From: Allohahella marinimesophila
Lineage (GTDB): Bacteria > Pseudomonadota > Gammaproteobacteria > Pseudomonadales > Oleiphilaceae
Reading direction: 5' to 3'
Assembly: GCF_039538005.1 (NCBI RefSeq)
Contig: NZ_BAABBO010000011.1
Span: 124,001-188,000, forward strand
Length of the DNA stretch: 64,000 nt
In this document: piece after piece, positions 26,373-33,994 of the stretch
Layout: every line of letters starts with the position of its first letter
Numbering within the stretch: position 1 is the first letter of the stretch
Notes under the pieces: generated by a model
Databases searched by the model: none
Seen by the model: only the letters and a program-made list of their open reading frames with translations
Told to the model about the DNA's origin: nothing
Made by a program: the position numbers and the translations under genes

Positions 26373-27041
26373 TCATACATTGACTCCAGTCCCCGCTTGA
26401 CGAATGGCGATGCAAAAAGAAATTGCACCGAAGTAGCGCTCGCTGGAATCACAGCGGGCAAAGTGCCTCTGGATCGAGCGCGCGGGCTTTCGATCTTTCA
26501 AATCTGTTGTTACGCCAAACGGTTGCTGCAACTTGGCTCCCAGCTTTACCAGCCAGTCAGGCCAGGCTTCAGGCCAGGTCATTTCGAAGTTCGCGAGCCG
26601 GCCGCCTGGCGGAAGTGCCGAGGCGATGGTTCGGATCACGCTGTCGTAATCAGGAATCGTCGCCAGCGCCAGCGTTGCCAGCACGGCATCGACATGTGGT
26701 GGAAAGACATAGTCGACCATGTCGCTTGCGACCAGCTCAACGTTACACCAGTCCTCCGCATCAATCTTCCGCTGTGCCTGTTCGAGCATCTCCGGCGACA
26801 GGTCGACGCCGATAATCCGCCCGGTCGGGCCAACGGCCCCGAGGAGCAGCGGCAAGTTGACACCGGTGCCGCAGCCTAGGTCGACCACCGTGTCACCCGG
26901 CTGCAAGTGTAACCCTGCCACCGCCTCCCGGCGGTAGCGGCGCAGCCGCATGCCGACCAGTTCGTACAGCAGCAGGCCGTGGTCGTAGACCGGCGCCAGC
27001 CGGCGATAGGCGCGGCTGAAGTCTTCTCTATCCCAGGCCAT
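26373..27041 (-). CDS. Class I SAM-dependent methyltransferase
   Basis: 222 residues with motif I VVDLGCGTGVNLPLLL, post-I IIGVDLSPEML, motif II DAVLATLALATIPD and motif III ALPPGGRLANFEM, a UbiE/phospholipid-methyltransferase-like layout. Substrate unknown. ATG 27041 has AGGAAAT upstream; a TTG at 27077 would overlap the preceding CDF-like gene by four bases. It lies 32 bases after that gene and is probably co-transcribed, which suggests a membrane-lipid or metal-related role (inference). Its C-terminus ends abruptly after AIRQAGTGVNV. Confidence 0.8.
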   Translation of the reverse strand: MAWDREDFSRAYRRLAPVYDHGLLLYELVGMRLRRYRREAVAGLHLQPGDTVVDLGCGTGVNLPLLLGAVGPTGRIIGVDLSPEMLEQAQRKIDAEDWCNVELVASDMVDYVFPPHVDAVLATLALATIPDYDSVIRTIASALPPGGRLANFEMTWPEAWPDWLVKLGAKLQQPFGVTTDLKDRKPARSIQRHFARCDSSERYFGAISFCIAIRQAGTGVNV

Positions 27042-27073
27042 CGGGTATTTCCTGTCGTAGTTGCAGCATTTTA

Positions 27074-27727
27074 TCAAGCATCGGCTTCCTCCCGATCGTC
27101 GGGATCAAGCTCGACGTGATATGCATCACGTCCCGATTCATAGGCTTCCCACGCTACGTAGGGCACAATCAACAGCGCGGCGATCGGGTCGGCCCACCAC
27201 CAACCCTGCCATTGCACCAGACCGATGCCGATTAGCACAACGATGGTCTGATATTCGCATATCATCGTGTCGATGGCGTCGTACTTCAGCGTTGGTGAGT
27301 CGGTTTTCTTGCCGTAGTAATACTTGCCCCACGCGAGCAGTGGGTTAACGACCAGCGACACCAGCAGGATGCCAATGCCCCACCACGACATCGACGCCGT
27401 ATCCTGGCTGATGAGCTTGCTGATCGCCTCATATAGGATAAAGGCCACCGCGACGGTAAAGGCCCCGGACAGAACGCTCAGGGTGATCTTTTTGCGCTTG
27501 CGTAGCTCGCGTTCACTTTTGCCCTGTTCCTCGCCACGCAAGCGCCAGATCATGAATGCCGCCGAATTGGCTTCGACGATGCTGTCCACGCCCCAGCTAA
27601 CCAGGGCAGAACTCCCAGTGGCAAAACCCGCTGTCAGAGAGACAACAACTTCGATGATGTTATAGATCAGGCTCACTACCTCGACGGTGCGGCCCTTGCG
27701 AATGCGCGTGATATGTTCACTACTCAT
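27074..27727 (-). CDS. Short CDF-like cation transporter (membrane domain only)
   Basis: 217 residues with about six hydrophobic segments and CDF-type motifs: SALVSWGVDSIVEANSAAFMIWRLRGE in TM2, KYDAIDTMICEYQ, and WWWADPIAALLIV in TM5. Asp residues stand at the places of metal ligands. It lacks the C-terminal cytoplasmic metal-sensing domain, ending in a short acidic tail (LDPDDREEADA). ATG 27727 follows AGGAGAAG. It is followed by the methyltransferase. It is a second, different exporter near the czc genes; substrate uncertain. Confidence 0.8.
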   Translation of the reverse strand: MSSEHITRIRKGRTVEVVSLIYNIIEVVVSLTAGFATGSSALVSWGVDSIVEANSAAFMIWRLRGEEQGKSERELRKRKKITLSVLSGAFTVAVAFILYEAISKLISQDTASMSWWGIGILLVSLVVNPLLAWGKYYYGKKTDSPTLKYDAIDTMICEYQTIVVLIGIGLVQWQGWWWADPIAALLIVPYVAWEAYESGRDAYHVELDPDDREEADA

Positions 27728-27854
27728 CTGAATGCTTCTCCTGTCGGGTGGTTTGTGAGAGTGCCGTAAGCAGGGCTCCTTCAGGGTTCAGCGGCTCGAA
27801 CCAGAACAGGCTGGCATAGCGGTCGAAACCGTTTTGCATTGCTCGGTTCTCCAT
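27720..27854 (-). CDS. Possible 44-residue ORF or gene fragment before the short CDF gene
   Basis: ATG 27854 starts a 44-residue frame (MENRAMQNGFDRYASLFWFEPLNPEGALL then a polar tail) whose TAG overlaps the CDF gene's ATG. The same frame is open further upstream (HRFFEWRWHGAKL) to the stop of the antitoxin-like gene. The composition looks protein-like, with many aromatic residues. It may be the C-terminus of a truncated gene or a leader peptide coupled to the CDF gene. I do not recognise it. Confidence 0.3.
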   Translation of the reverse strand: MENRAMQNGFDRYASLFWFEPLNPEGALLTALSQTTRQEKHSDE

Positions 27855-27914
27855 CAGCTTTGCGCCATGCCATCGCCATTCGAAAAATCGATGTGACGGC
27901 GCTGGCTCCCATGT

Positions 27915-28115
27915 CTATTTGACGCCTTCAATCAGGGCAGTGACTTGTCTACGTAAACCATCAACCATCGTATTGGGTTTCACCCCTTCGGCCGTGACCG
28001 CAAAATAATCCAGCACTTGAGTGTTCAGATGAATAGGCAAAATGTTTCTTGGCATCGTATAAAACTTACTGCGCTCGCCTTTCGAAAAGTCGTATTCTTC
28101 ACGCAGGATGTTCAT
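27915..28115 (-). CDS. Orphan BrnA-like (ribbon-helix-helix type) antitoxin
   Basis: 66 residues starting MNILREEYDFSKGERSKFY, the YDFSKGxR-KFY opening typical of small antitoxins paired with BrnT-like toxins. LPIHLNTQVLDYFAVTAEGVKPNTMVDGLRRQVTALIE then has the strand-helix-helix pattern of a ribbon-helix-helix DNA binder. The start is ATG 28115 with GGAGG upstream; the frame is open to 28166 but that part lies over the toxin remnant. The expected upstream toxin is reduced to a fragment (separate entry), so the antitoxin is probably solitary. Confidence 0.65.
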   Translation of the reverse strand: MNILREEYDFSKGERSKFYTMPRNILPIHLNTQVLDYFAVTAEGVKPNTMVDGLRRQVTALIEGVK

Positions 28116-28205
28116 CCTCCGGCGAACTGTCTGTTTCGTGATTGGTGGCCGATTGCGCTGAAACAAACCGGATGGTCACGCCATCTTCGTCTGTAGTGCG
28201 GATTT
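28099..28205 (-). pseudogene. Remnant of a BrnT-like toxin gene
   Basis: Upstream of the antitoxin the minus strand encodes RTTDEDGVTIRFVSAQSATNHE, resembling the last strand and RxISARxATxxE end of BrnT-type toxins. The reading frame then runs on as TDSSPEDEHPA to TGA 28099. Removing two bases (AC) after NHE would give RQFAGG and a TGA overlapping the antitoxin ATG as ATGA, as in intact modules, so a frameshift is likely. The toxin's first two thirds are missing; the DUF2959 gene ends 36 bases upstream. Confidence 0.5.
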
Positions 28206-28240
28206 GTGACCTGAGGCGCTGCGAACAGCACCTGATTTTC

Positions 28241-28963
28241 TCAGTCCGTTTCCAGCGTAGCCATAAAAGCCGTCGCCTCGGCAATCGACTGGTTCATCTC
28301 CTTGATGAGCACCTCTACCTGGCTCTCTACTCGACCGAGCTCGCTCTTGAGGCCATCGATCGCCTGAGCATTCAGGTTGTGCTTGAGATAGAGCACCTGA
28401 TCCCGGAAAATCGTGAGCACAGGCTCCATTCGGGACTCGGCCTTCTTCATGGTCTTAAGCAGCGCCTGATACTCCTTTCGGGTCTCCTTCAGCTTCTGGC
28501 TACTGCGTCTCTTGAGCGATTCATCAGAATAGATATCGAGCTCGTCCTCCCATTCGTCGAACAGTGCCTCAGCTACGCCCTCGACCTTGTGTATGCGGTC
28601 ATGAACATCCTCTGCAGCCTGTTCCGAATCCTGAAAGGCGTCATTGAGCTTGTCATACTTCGCCTGCAGCTCACTGTCCTGCTTGCCGAGCAGCGCCTGG
28701 AATTGCTCGAGTGCTGAGCTGAATTCTTCCTTGGCTTCTTCCTGTGAATCTTTGACGTTCTCCACGCGATCTTTCAGTATTTCGCGTTTGGGGATGCCGA
28801 TTTTCTCCATGGCGCTGTAGTAAGCGCTCTGGCATCCCTGCAAGGTCATCAGGGTGGCGGTGCCGACCGTAAGCCCTGCGGCCAGTAATATGGCTCTTCC
28901 GAGTGGGGATCTGGTGGTTGGCAGGCGCATGGGCGGCAAGGCGCCGTGGGGTGCTGTAGGCAT
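28241..28963 (-). CDS. DUF2959 family lipoprotein
   Basis: 240 residues. After a short Pro-rich cytoplasmic start comes a hydrophobic segment ending in a lipobox (LMTLQGC), then QSAYYSAMEKIGIPKREILKDRVE, the DUF2959 signature. The rest is highly charged, Gln/Glu/Lys-rich and predicted to be long coiled coil (EEFSSALEQFQALL, DKLNDAFQDSEQ, ESRMEPVLTIFRDQVLYLKHNLNAQAI). Function is unknown. It should face the periplasm or be attached to a membrane. ATG 28963 follows AAAGGA; a TTG at 28969 is in frame. Divergent from glnE. Confidence 0.85.
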   Translation of the reverse strand: MPTAPHGALPPMRLPTTRSPLGRAILLAAGLTVGTATLMTLQGCQSAYYSAMEKIGIPKREILKDRVENVKDSQEEAKEEFSSALEQFQALLGKQDSELQAKYDKLNDAFQDSEQAAEDVHDRIHKVEGVAEALFDEWEDELDIYSDESLKRRSSQKLKETRKEYQALLKTMKKAESRMEPVLTIFRDQVLYLKHNLNAQAIDGLKSELGRVESQVEVLIKEMNQSIAEATAFMATLETD

Positions 28964-29117
28964 TGTCAAAAATCCTTTCCATGAATGGTTTATGATCTGG
29001 GCAAGCTCAGACTATACAATACTTTCCAGGCGCGGCCGTGGGCGCCTGCGTGGTCCTGACCTGAGCACAGGTCTATCCAATGATTTACGTGATCTCGACT
29101 AAAAGGATGCAAGTGCA

Positions 29118-32100
29118 ATGAGTAGTGAAACTGACGCAGCCGCAGGGCCAGTTGAACTCGAAGCCAAGTTCGCGTTCGATCTCGCCAGACTCGAACAGCT
29201 GGAACGGGGTCTGGCCGTAGCCTATGGCAAGCCGCGGCAGCGTCTGCAACTCAGGAACACCTACTTCGATACGCCTGACCATCGCCTCAGGCAGGTCGGT
29301 GTCGCCTTGCGAATACGTTCGACTGCCCTGCTCGCCGAGGGCGACGGTACGGTGGATCTGCAGGTACTGGCGCCAGAGTCGATGGCCTGGGAGCAGACGG
29401 TGAAAGCGAGAGGCACCGTGACCGGTGGACTGCACAGCCGAAGCGAGTGGAATCACCCCCTCGGCAACCACCCCTCTGACGCACCGGTACCCGAACTTGA
29501 TCAGCGCTGGCTAGAGGCGCTGGCGACCAGTGAGCTGCCGGGCCTGGCAGGCTTCGACTGGAGTCAGCTCCGCCCATTGTTCAACACCGATTTCGAGCGC
29601 TTGATCTGGTGGCACGAAGGCGCCGTGAACGTTGAACTTGCGCTGGATCAGGGGGCGGTCAGTGCGGGTGGCAAGACGACCGCGCTGTGCGAACTCGAAG
29701 TCGAGCTCAAGCGCGGGGGCAGCGAAGCCTTCAATGAGTTCCTGGGCGCGTTCAGGACCAGGATTGAGCAATCCGACGAAACTGAACCGGCGCTCGAGCT
29801 GCAGCCGTCCGAGATCAGCAAGGCCGCGCGAGGTTATCTGCTTGCCGGAAAAGCAGACTTTCTGACGCCACCAGAGGACTGTCAGAAGATCTGTCGCCTG
29901 AGCTGGCATGCCATTGCCGACCGCTACGATGCACAGGTGCCAGAGGCCTGGAGCGGGGCCGTGGCCGGATCAGGTGAAGCCGGTGCAAAGGCCTCCATGG
30001 CCGACGCAGGGCAGGAGGCGCCCACAGCAGAGCAGGCATGGCTGAACGGCGCTGCTGCGCAGATCGCCCGCGCGTTCTGCGTGAGCGACTTCCTCGCCGA
30101 GACCCTGAAGAATCATTTGCCCGCCGTCGTGCGCTACGTAGCCGACAGCCTGAACAAGACCTGGCAGAAAGCGGATTTCGAGCAGCTGTTGACCAGCCTT
30201 GGTGCAGGCGCGCCGGATGAAGATGAGGCCGCCTTCAATGCGGTTCTGCGCAAGTTCCGTACCCTGGCGCAATTCCGAATCGTGTGGCGCGACCTCGTCG
30301 TTTGCAACACGGTGGAGGAGACAACGCGAGAGGAGAGCTGGCTGGCGGAACTCTGTCTGCAGGCTGCGCATGATTTCTGGATGCAGCGGCTGGGTCGGCG
30401 CCACGGCTATCCGATAGCTGCAGGCAAGCCTCAGCCGCTTGTCATACTCGGTATGGGAAAGTTGGGCTCGTTCGAACTCAACGTCTCATCGGATATCGAC
30501 CTGATCTTTCTGTTCGAGCAGGACTGCGGTGAGACCAGCTGGCCGGAGGGTGAAACGCCGCCGGGGAAGCTCCAGAGCCTGGACACGCCGGCCTTCTACC
30601 GTAAGCTTTGCCAGGGCATCATTGCTGCAATTGACCAGCGCACGGCTGACGGATTCGTGTTCCGTGTCGACATGCGACTGCGTCCATTCGGCCGCGACGG
30701 CGCGCTGGCCATCAGTTTCAGCGCGGCTGAGCACTATTACTTCAATCAGGGGCGCTACTGGGAGCGCTTCGCGATGCTGAAGGCGCGTGCTGTTGCAGGC
30801 GACATCAAAGCAGGCTCACGCCTTCTGGCGAATCTGTCGCCGTTCATATTCCGCAACTATATCGACTTCACGGCCATTCAGGCCTTGCGCGAAATGAAAG
30901 CCATGATTGAACAGGAAGTCGTGCGCCGAAGCCTCAAGAACAACATCAAGCTCGGCGCAGGTGGCATCCGTGAGCTCGAATTCGTCGTGCAGGTCATGCA
31001 GCTCATGCACGGTGGGCGACAGGTAATGCTTCGTCAGGGCAGCCTGTTCGGTATGCTGGAGAAACTCGAGAAGCTGCGCCTGCTGGAGCCGAAGGAGTGC
31101 GCCGGCCTTGCGGAGGCCTATGCCTTCCTCCGGAACCTCGAGCACGCCCTGCAGGGCCTGCGTGACCAGCAGACCCAATTGCTGCCGGTTGATGATCGAG
31201 ACCAGTCTCGTATCGCTTTCGCCATGAATGAGCCTGACTATCCACAGTTGCTGAAGACCCTTGCACGACATCGCAAGATCGTCCGCCAGGTTTTCAACAG
31301 TGTAGTAACCCCGGCGACCCAGGCTGAGCTGATTGACCTTGGTCTGGTGGCGCAGGACCAGCAGACTGGCGCAGGGGTGCTGGACGATGTCGACTGCACC
31401 GAATGCTGGCGCATCATTGCTGGCGCCTTCGGTGTCGACATCACTGCCGATTCGGTGCCACAGCGACATGACAAGGAGGTGGCACCAGATCCTGCTGCAG
31501 TCCGCCAGCAATTGCTTGCGCAAGGCTTGCAGCCTGGAGCACTCGGGCACCTGGACGAATTGCTCGAGCTCGCAGACCGGCTCCTGCACTACTCGCAGTT
31601 TCGCCAGCTCAGGCCGGCGGGGGTGCGGCGCTTCCATGCCTTGATGCCTACGGCACTTGGACAGCTGTTTCGCTACGGACTCGCACCCTGGCTGAGTGCC
31701 CGTTTCTTTGCCTTGCTGGAGCAGGTGATCGGCAGGTCGGTGCATATGAGTCTGCTGATCGAGAACCCGCTTGCGCTCCACGAGCTCATGAGCCTGCTGC
31801 ACGATAGCGAATGGATCGCCGAGCAGCTGATATCACTGCCGGTGCTCCTGAACGAGCTGGTGCAGCACAAGCAGATCTATACCCCGCCCGATGTGGCGAC
31901 GCTCACCGATCAGCTGCGTCAGGAACTGCTGCGAATACCAGAGGAAGACCTGGAAGAGCAGATGGATGCGCTGCGTTATTTCAAGCGCGCCCATGAGCTG
32001 CGAGTTGCGGCGTCGGAAATCCGCGAGACCCTGCCGCTGATGAAAGTCAGTGACTATCTCTCCGCAATTGCTGAGGCGATGCTCGGTGAGGCGCTGCATT

Positions 32101-33068
32101 TCGCCTGGCAGGATGTGGTTCACAAGTATGGCCGCCCGATGCGCGATGCCACGACGCCCTGCGATCCTGATTTTGCCATCATTGCGTACGGCAAGCTTGG
32201 TGGGCTGGAGCTCAGCTACAGCTCCGATCTCGATCTCGTTTTCCTCCACGACGCTGACGATACACTGGAAACCGACGGAGAAAAACCCGTCGAGAACAGC
32301 GTGTTCTTTGCGAGGCTTGGGCAGAGAATCATCCATTTTCTGTCGACCCGAACCGTGCGAGGCGAGTTGTATGAGACGGATATGCGACTTCGACCATCCG
32401 GCAACAGCGGCTTGCTGGTGAGCACCCTCACAGCCTTCGAGCGGTATCAGCGTGAGCGTGCCTGGACCTGGGAGCTGCAGGCATTGACGAGGGCACGTTT
32501 TGTGGCCGGCTGTCCCCGAGTGGGTGAAAAGTTCATGGCTGTTCGTCAGCGGGTACTGTGTGCTGAACGCGACCCGGTCAAGCTGAGCCGCGATGTACTC
32601 GAAATGCGTGAGAAGATGCGCACGCAATTCGCCGTCGACGCGAAAAGCAGTCTCAAACACGCAGCAGGTGGCATTGTGGACATCGAGTTCATGGTGCAAT
32701 ACGCAGTGCTCCGATGGGCGCATGATTTTCCGACAGTCGCCAGGTGGAGTGACAACATTCGCATGCTGGAGGAACTCTCCAGCCGCAAGTGTGTAGACCC
32801 CGAAGCCGCTGACTGTCTTATTGCCATCTATCAGCTGTTCCGTTCGGAGCTACACAGCAAGACACTGGGACTGACTGCCGATACGACGTCGCACGAGGCA
32901 GGTGACGAGCCTGAGCCTGACGACAATGCGTCATCAACGAATTATGCAGCGACAGTAGAGACAGGCGAAGCGCTGGTGGCCAGAATGCTGCCTCAGCGGG
33001 AGAAAGTGTCTGCGCTGTGGCAACGCTGGTTTGAGCCATCAACATCGGAAGACGAGGAAACGAAGTAA
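29118..33068 (+). CDS. glnE: GlnE glutamine-synthetase adenylyltransferase fused to an N-terminal CYTH domain
   Basis: 1316 residues against ~950 for ordinary GlnE. Residues ~1-230 are a CYTH/triphosphate-tunnel domain: ELEAK at 13-17 (ExExK), YFDTPDHRLRQVGVALRIRS, EQTVKARG and CELEVELKRGG, the basic and acidic strands lining the tunnel. From ~300 it is GlnE: GMGKLGSFELNVSSDIDL at ~445 (deadenylylation half), RVDMRLRPFGRDG, a linker, and AYGKLGGLELSYSSDLDL at ~1023 (adenylylation half). GlnE switches GlnA off or on by AMP on its KDLYDL tyrosine. In E. coli the CYTH protein YgiF is a separate gene beside glnE; here no stop intervenes. ilvE follows with a one-base overlap. Confidence 0.93.
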   Translation: MSSETDAAAGPVELEAKFAFDLARLEQLERGLAVAYGKPRQRLQLRNTYFDTPDHRLRQVGVALRIRSTALLAEGDGTVDLQVLAPESMAWEQTVKARGTVTGGLHSRSEWNHPLGNHPSDAPVPELDQRWLEALATSELPGLAGFDWSQLRPLFNTDFERLIWWHEGAVNVELALDQGAVSAGGKTTALCELEVELKRGGSEAFNEFLGAFRTRIEQSDETEPALELQPSEISKAARGYLLAGKADFLTPPEDCQKICRLSWHAIADRYDAQVPEAWSGAVAGSGEAGAKASMADAGQEAPTAEQAWLNGAAAQIARAFCVSDFLAETLKNHLPAVVRYVADSLNKTWQKADFEQLLTSLGAGAPDEDEAAFNAVLRKFRTLAQFRIVWRDLVVCNTVEETTREESWLAELCLQAAHDFWMQRLGRRHGYPIAAGKPQPLVILGMGKLGSFELNVSSDIDLIFLFEQDCGETSWPEGETPPGKLQSLDTPAFYRKLCQGIIAAIDQRTADGFVFRVDMRLRPFGRDGALAISFSAAEHYYFNQGRYWERFAMLKARAVAGDIKAGSRLLANLSPFIFRNYIDFTAIQALREMKAMIEQEVVRRSLKNNIKLGAGGIRELEFVVQVMQLMHGGRQVMLRQGSLFGMLEKLEKLRLLEPKECAGLAEAYAFLRNLEHALQGLRDQQTQLLPVDDRDQSRIAFAMNEPDYPQLLKTLARHRKIVRQVFNSVVTPATQAELIDLGLVAQDQQTGAGVLDDVDCTECWRIIAGAFGVDITADSVPQRHDKEVAPDPAAVRQQLLAQGLQPGALGHLDELLELADRLLHYSQFRQLRPAGVRRFHALMPTALGQLFRYGLAPWLSARFFALLEQVIGRSVHMSLLIENPLALHELMSLLHDSEWIAEQLISLPVLLNELVQHKQIYTPPDVATLTDQLRQELLRIPEEDLEEQMDALRYFKRAHELRVAASEIRETLPLMKVSDYLSAIAEAMLGEALHFAWQDVVHKYGRPMRDATTPCDPDFAIIAYGKLGGLELSYSSDLDLVFLHDADDTLETDGEKPVENSVFFARLGQRIIHFLSTRTVRGELYETDMRLRPSGNSGLLVSTLTAFERYQRERAWTWELQALTRARFVAGCPRVGEKFMAVRQRVLCAERDPVKLSRDVLEMREKMRTQFAVDAKSSLKHAAGGIVDIEFMVQYAVLRWAHDFPTVARWSDNIRMLEELSSRKCVDPEAADCLIAIYQLFRSELHSKTLGLTADTTSHEAGDEPEPDDNASSTNYAATVETGEALVARMLPQREKVSALWQRWFEPSTSEDEETK

Positions 33069-33994
33069 TGACATCAATGGCTGACAGAGACGGGTTCATC
33101 TGGATGGATGGTGAGGTGGTGCCGTGGCGGGAGGCTAATGTGCATGTCCTGACCCACACTCTGCACTATGGGGCCGGCGTATTCGAGGGCGTACGGGCCT
33201 ACAGGACTGAGCAGGGCACTGCATTGTTCAGGCTCGAAGATCATACCAACCGGCTGTTCGACTCGGCTCACATCCTCAATATGAAGATGCCATTCTCGAA
33301 GTCCGAGATCAGCGAGGCACAGCTGGCGGCTGTCCGGGCGAACGATCTGGCGTCTGCCTACATCAGACCAATGGTGTTTTATGGGGCAGAGGGTATGGGA
33401 CTGAGGGCAAGTAACCTGCAGGTGCATGTGATGATCGCTGCCTGGGAGTGGGGTTCCTATCTCGGAGAAGAGTCGGTCGCCAAGGGGCTGAAGGTCAGGA
33501 CTTCGAGCATCACCAGGCACCACCCCAATATTGCCATGACCCGCGCCAAGGCCAACGGGCAGTACATCAACTCCATGATGGCCCTGAACGAAGCCCTGGC
33601 CAGCGGCTGTGATGAGGCGTTGATGCTGGATCCTGCTGGCTATGTGGCGGAGGGTTCAGCGGTGAACTTCTTCATGGTCAAGAACAGGGTGCTGTACACG
33701 CCACAGCTCACCTCGTGCCTGAACGGCATCACCCGCAATACCATGTTTCGTCTTGCGGACGAACTTGGCCTGCACGTCGTGGAGAAGCCTATCACGCGCG
33801 ACGAGGTCTATATCGCGGACGAGGCGTTCTTCACTGGCACAGCTGCTGAGGTGACACCGATTCGTATGCTTGATGAACGGCAGATCGGTGAAGGTAAGCG
33901 TGGACCAATCACCGAAAAACTTCAGTCGCTGTACTACGATGTGGTGAAGGGGCGGCGCGACGATTATGCCGAGTGGTTGTCCTATCTCGATTGA
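33068..33994 (+). CDS. ilvE: Branched-chain amino-acid aminotransferase
   Basis: A PLP enzyme that transfers amino groups between glutamate and the keto acids of Val, Leu and Ile. 308 residues with the fold-IV pattern: HVLTHTLHYGAGVFEGVRAY, RLEDHTNRLFDSA, the PLP Lys in ARAKANGQYINSMMA, DEALMLDPAGYVAEGSAVNFFMV, LNGITRNT and FFTGTAAEVTPI. The ATG overlaps the glnE stop (TAATG), so both are probably translated from one message. A second ATG lies three codons in. glnE-ilvE adjacency also occurs in Pseudomonas. Confidence 0.96.
   Translation: MTSMADRDGFIWMDGEVVPWREANVHVLTHTLHYGAGVFEGVRAYRTEQGTALFRLEDHTNRLFDSAHILNMKMPFSKSEISEAQLAAVRANDLASAYIRPMVFYGAEGMGLRASNLQVHVMIAAWEWGSYLGEESVAKGLKVRTSSITRHHPNIAMTRAKANGQYINSMMALNEALASGCDEALMLDPAGYVAEGSAVNFFMVKNRVLYTPQLTSCLNGITRNTMFRLADELGLHVVEKPITRDEVYIADEAFFTGTAAEVTPIRMLDERQIGEGKRGPITEKLQSLYYDVVKGRRDDYAEWLSYLD

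Noticed and set aside
30816..31802. 328-codon minus-strand frame
   Set aside because: Antisense within glnE; no start signal or family pattern.
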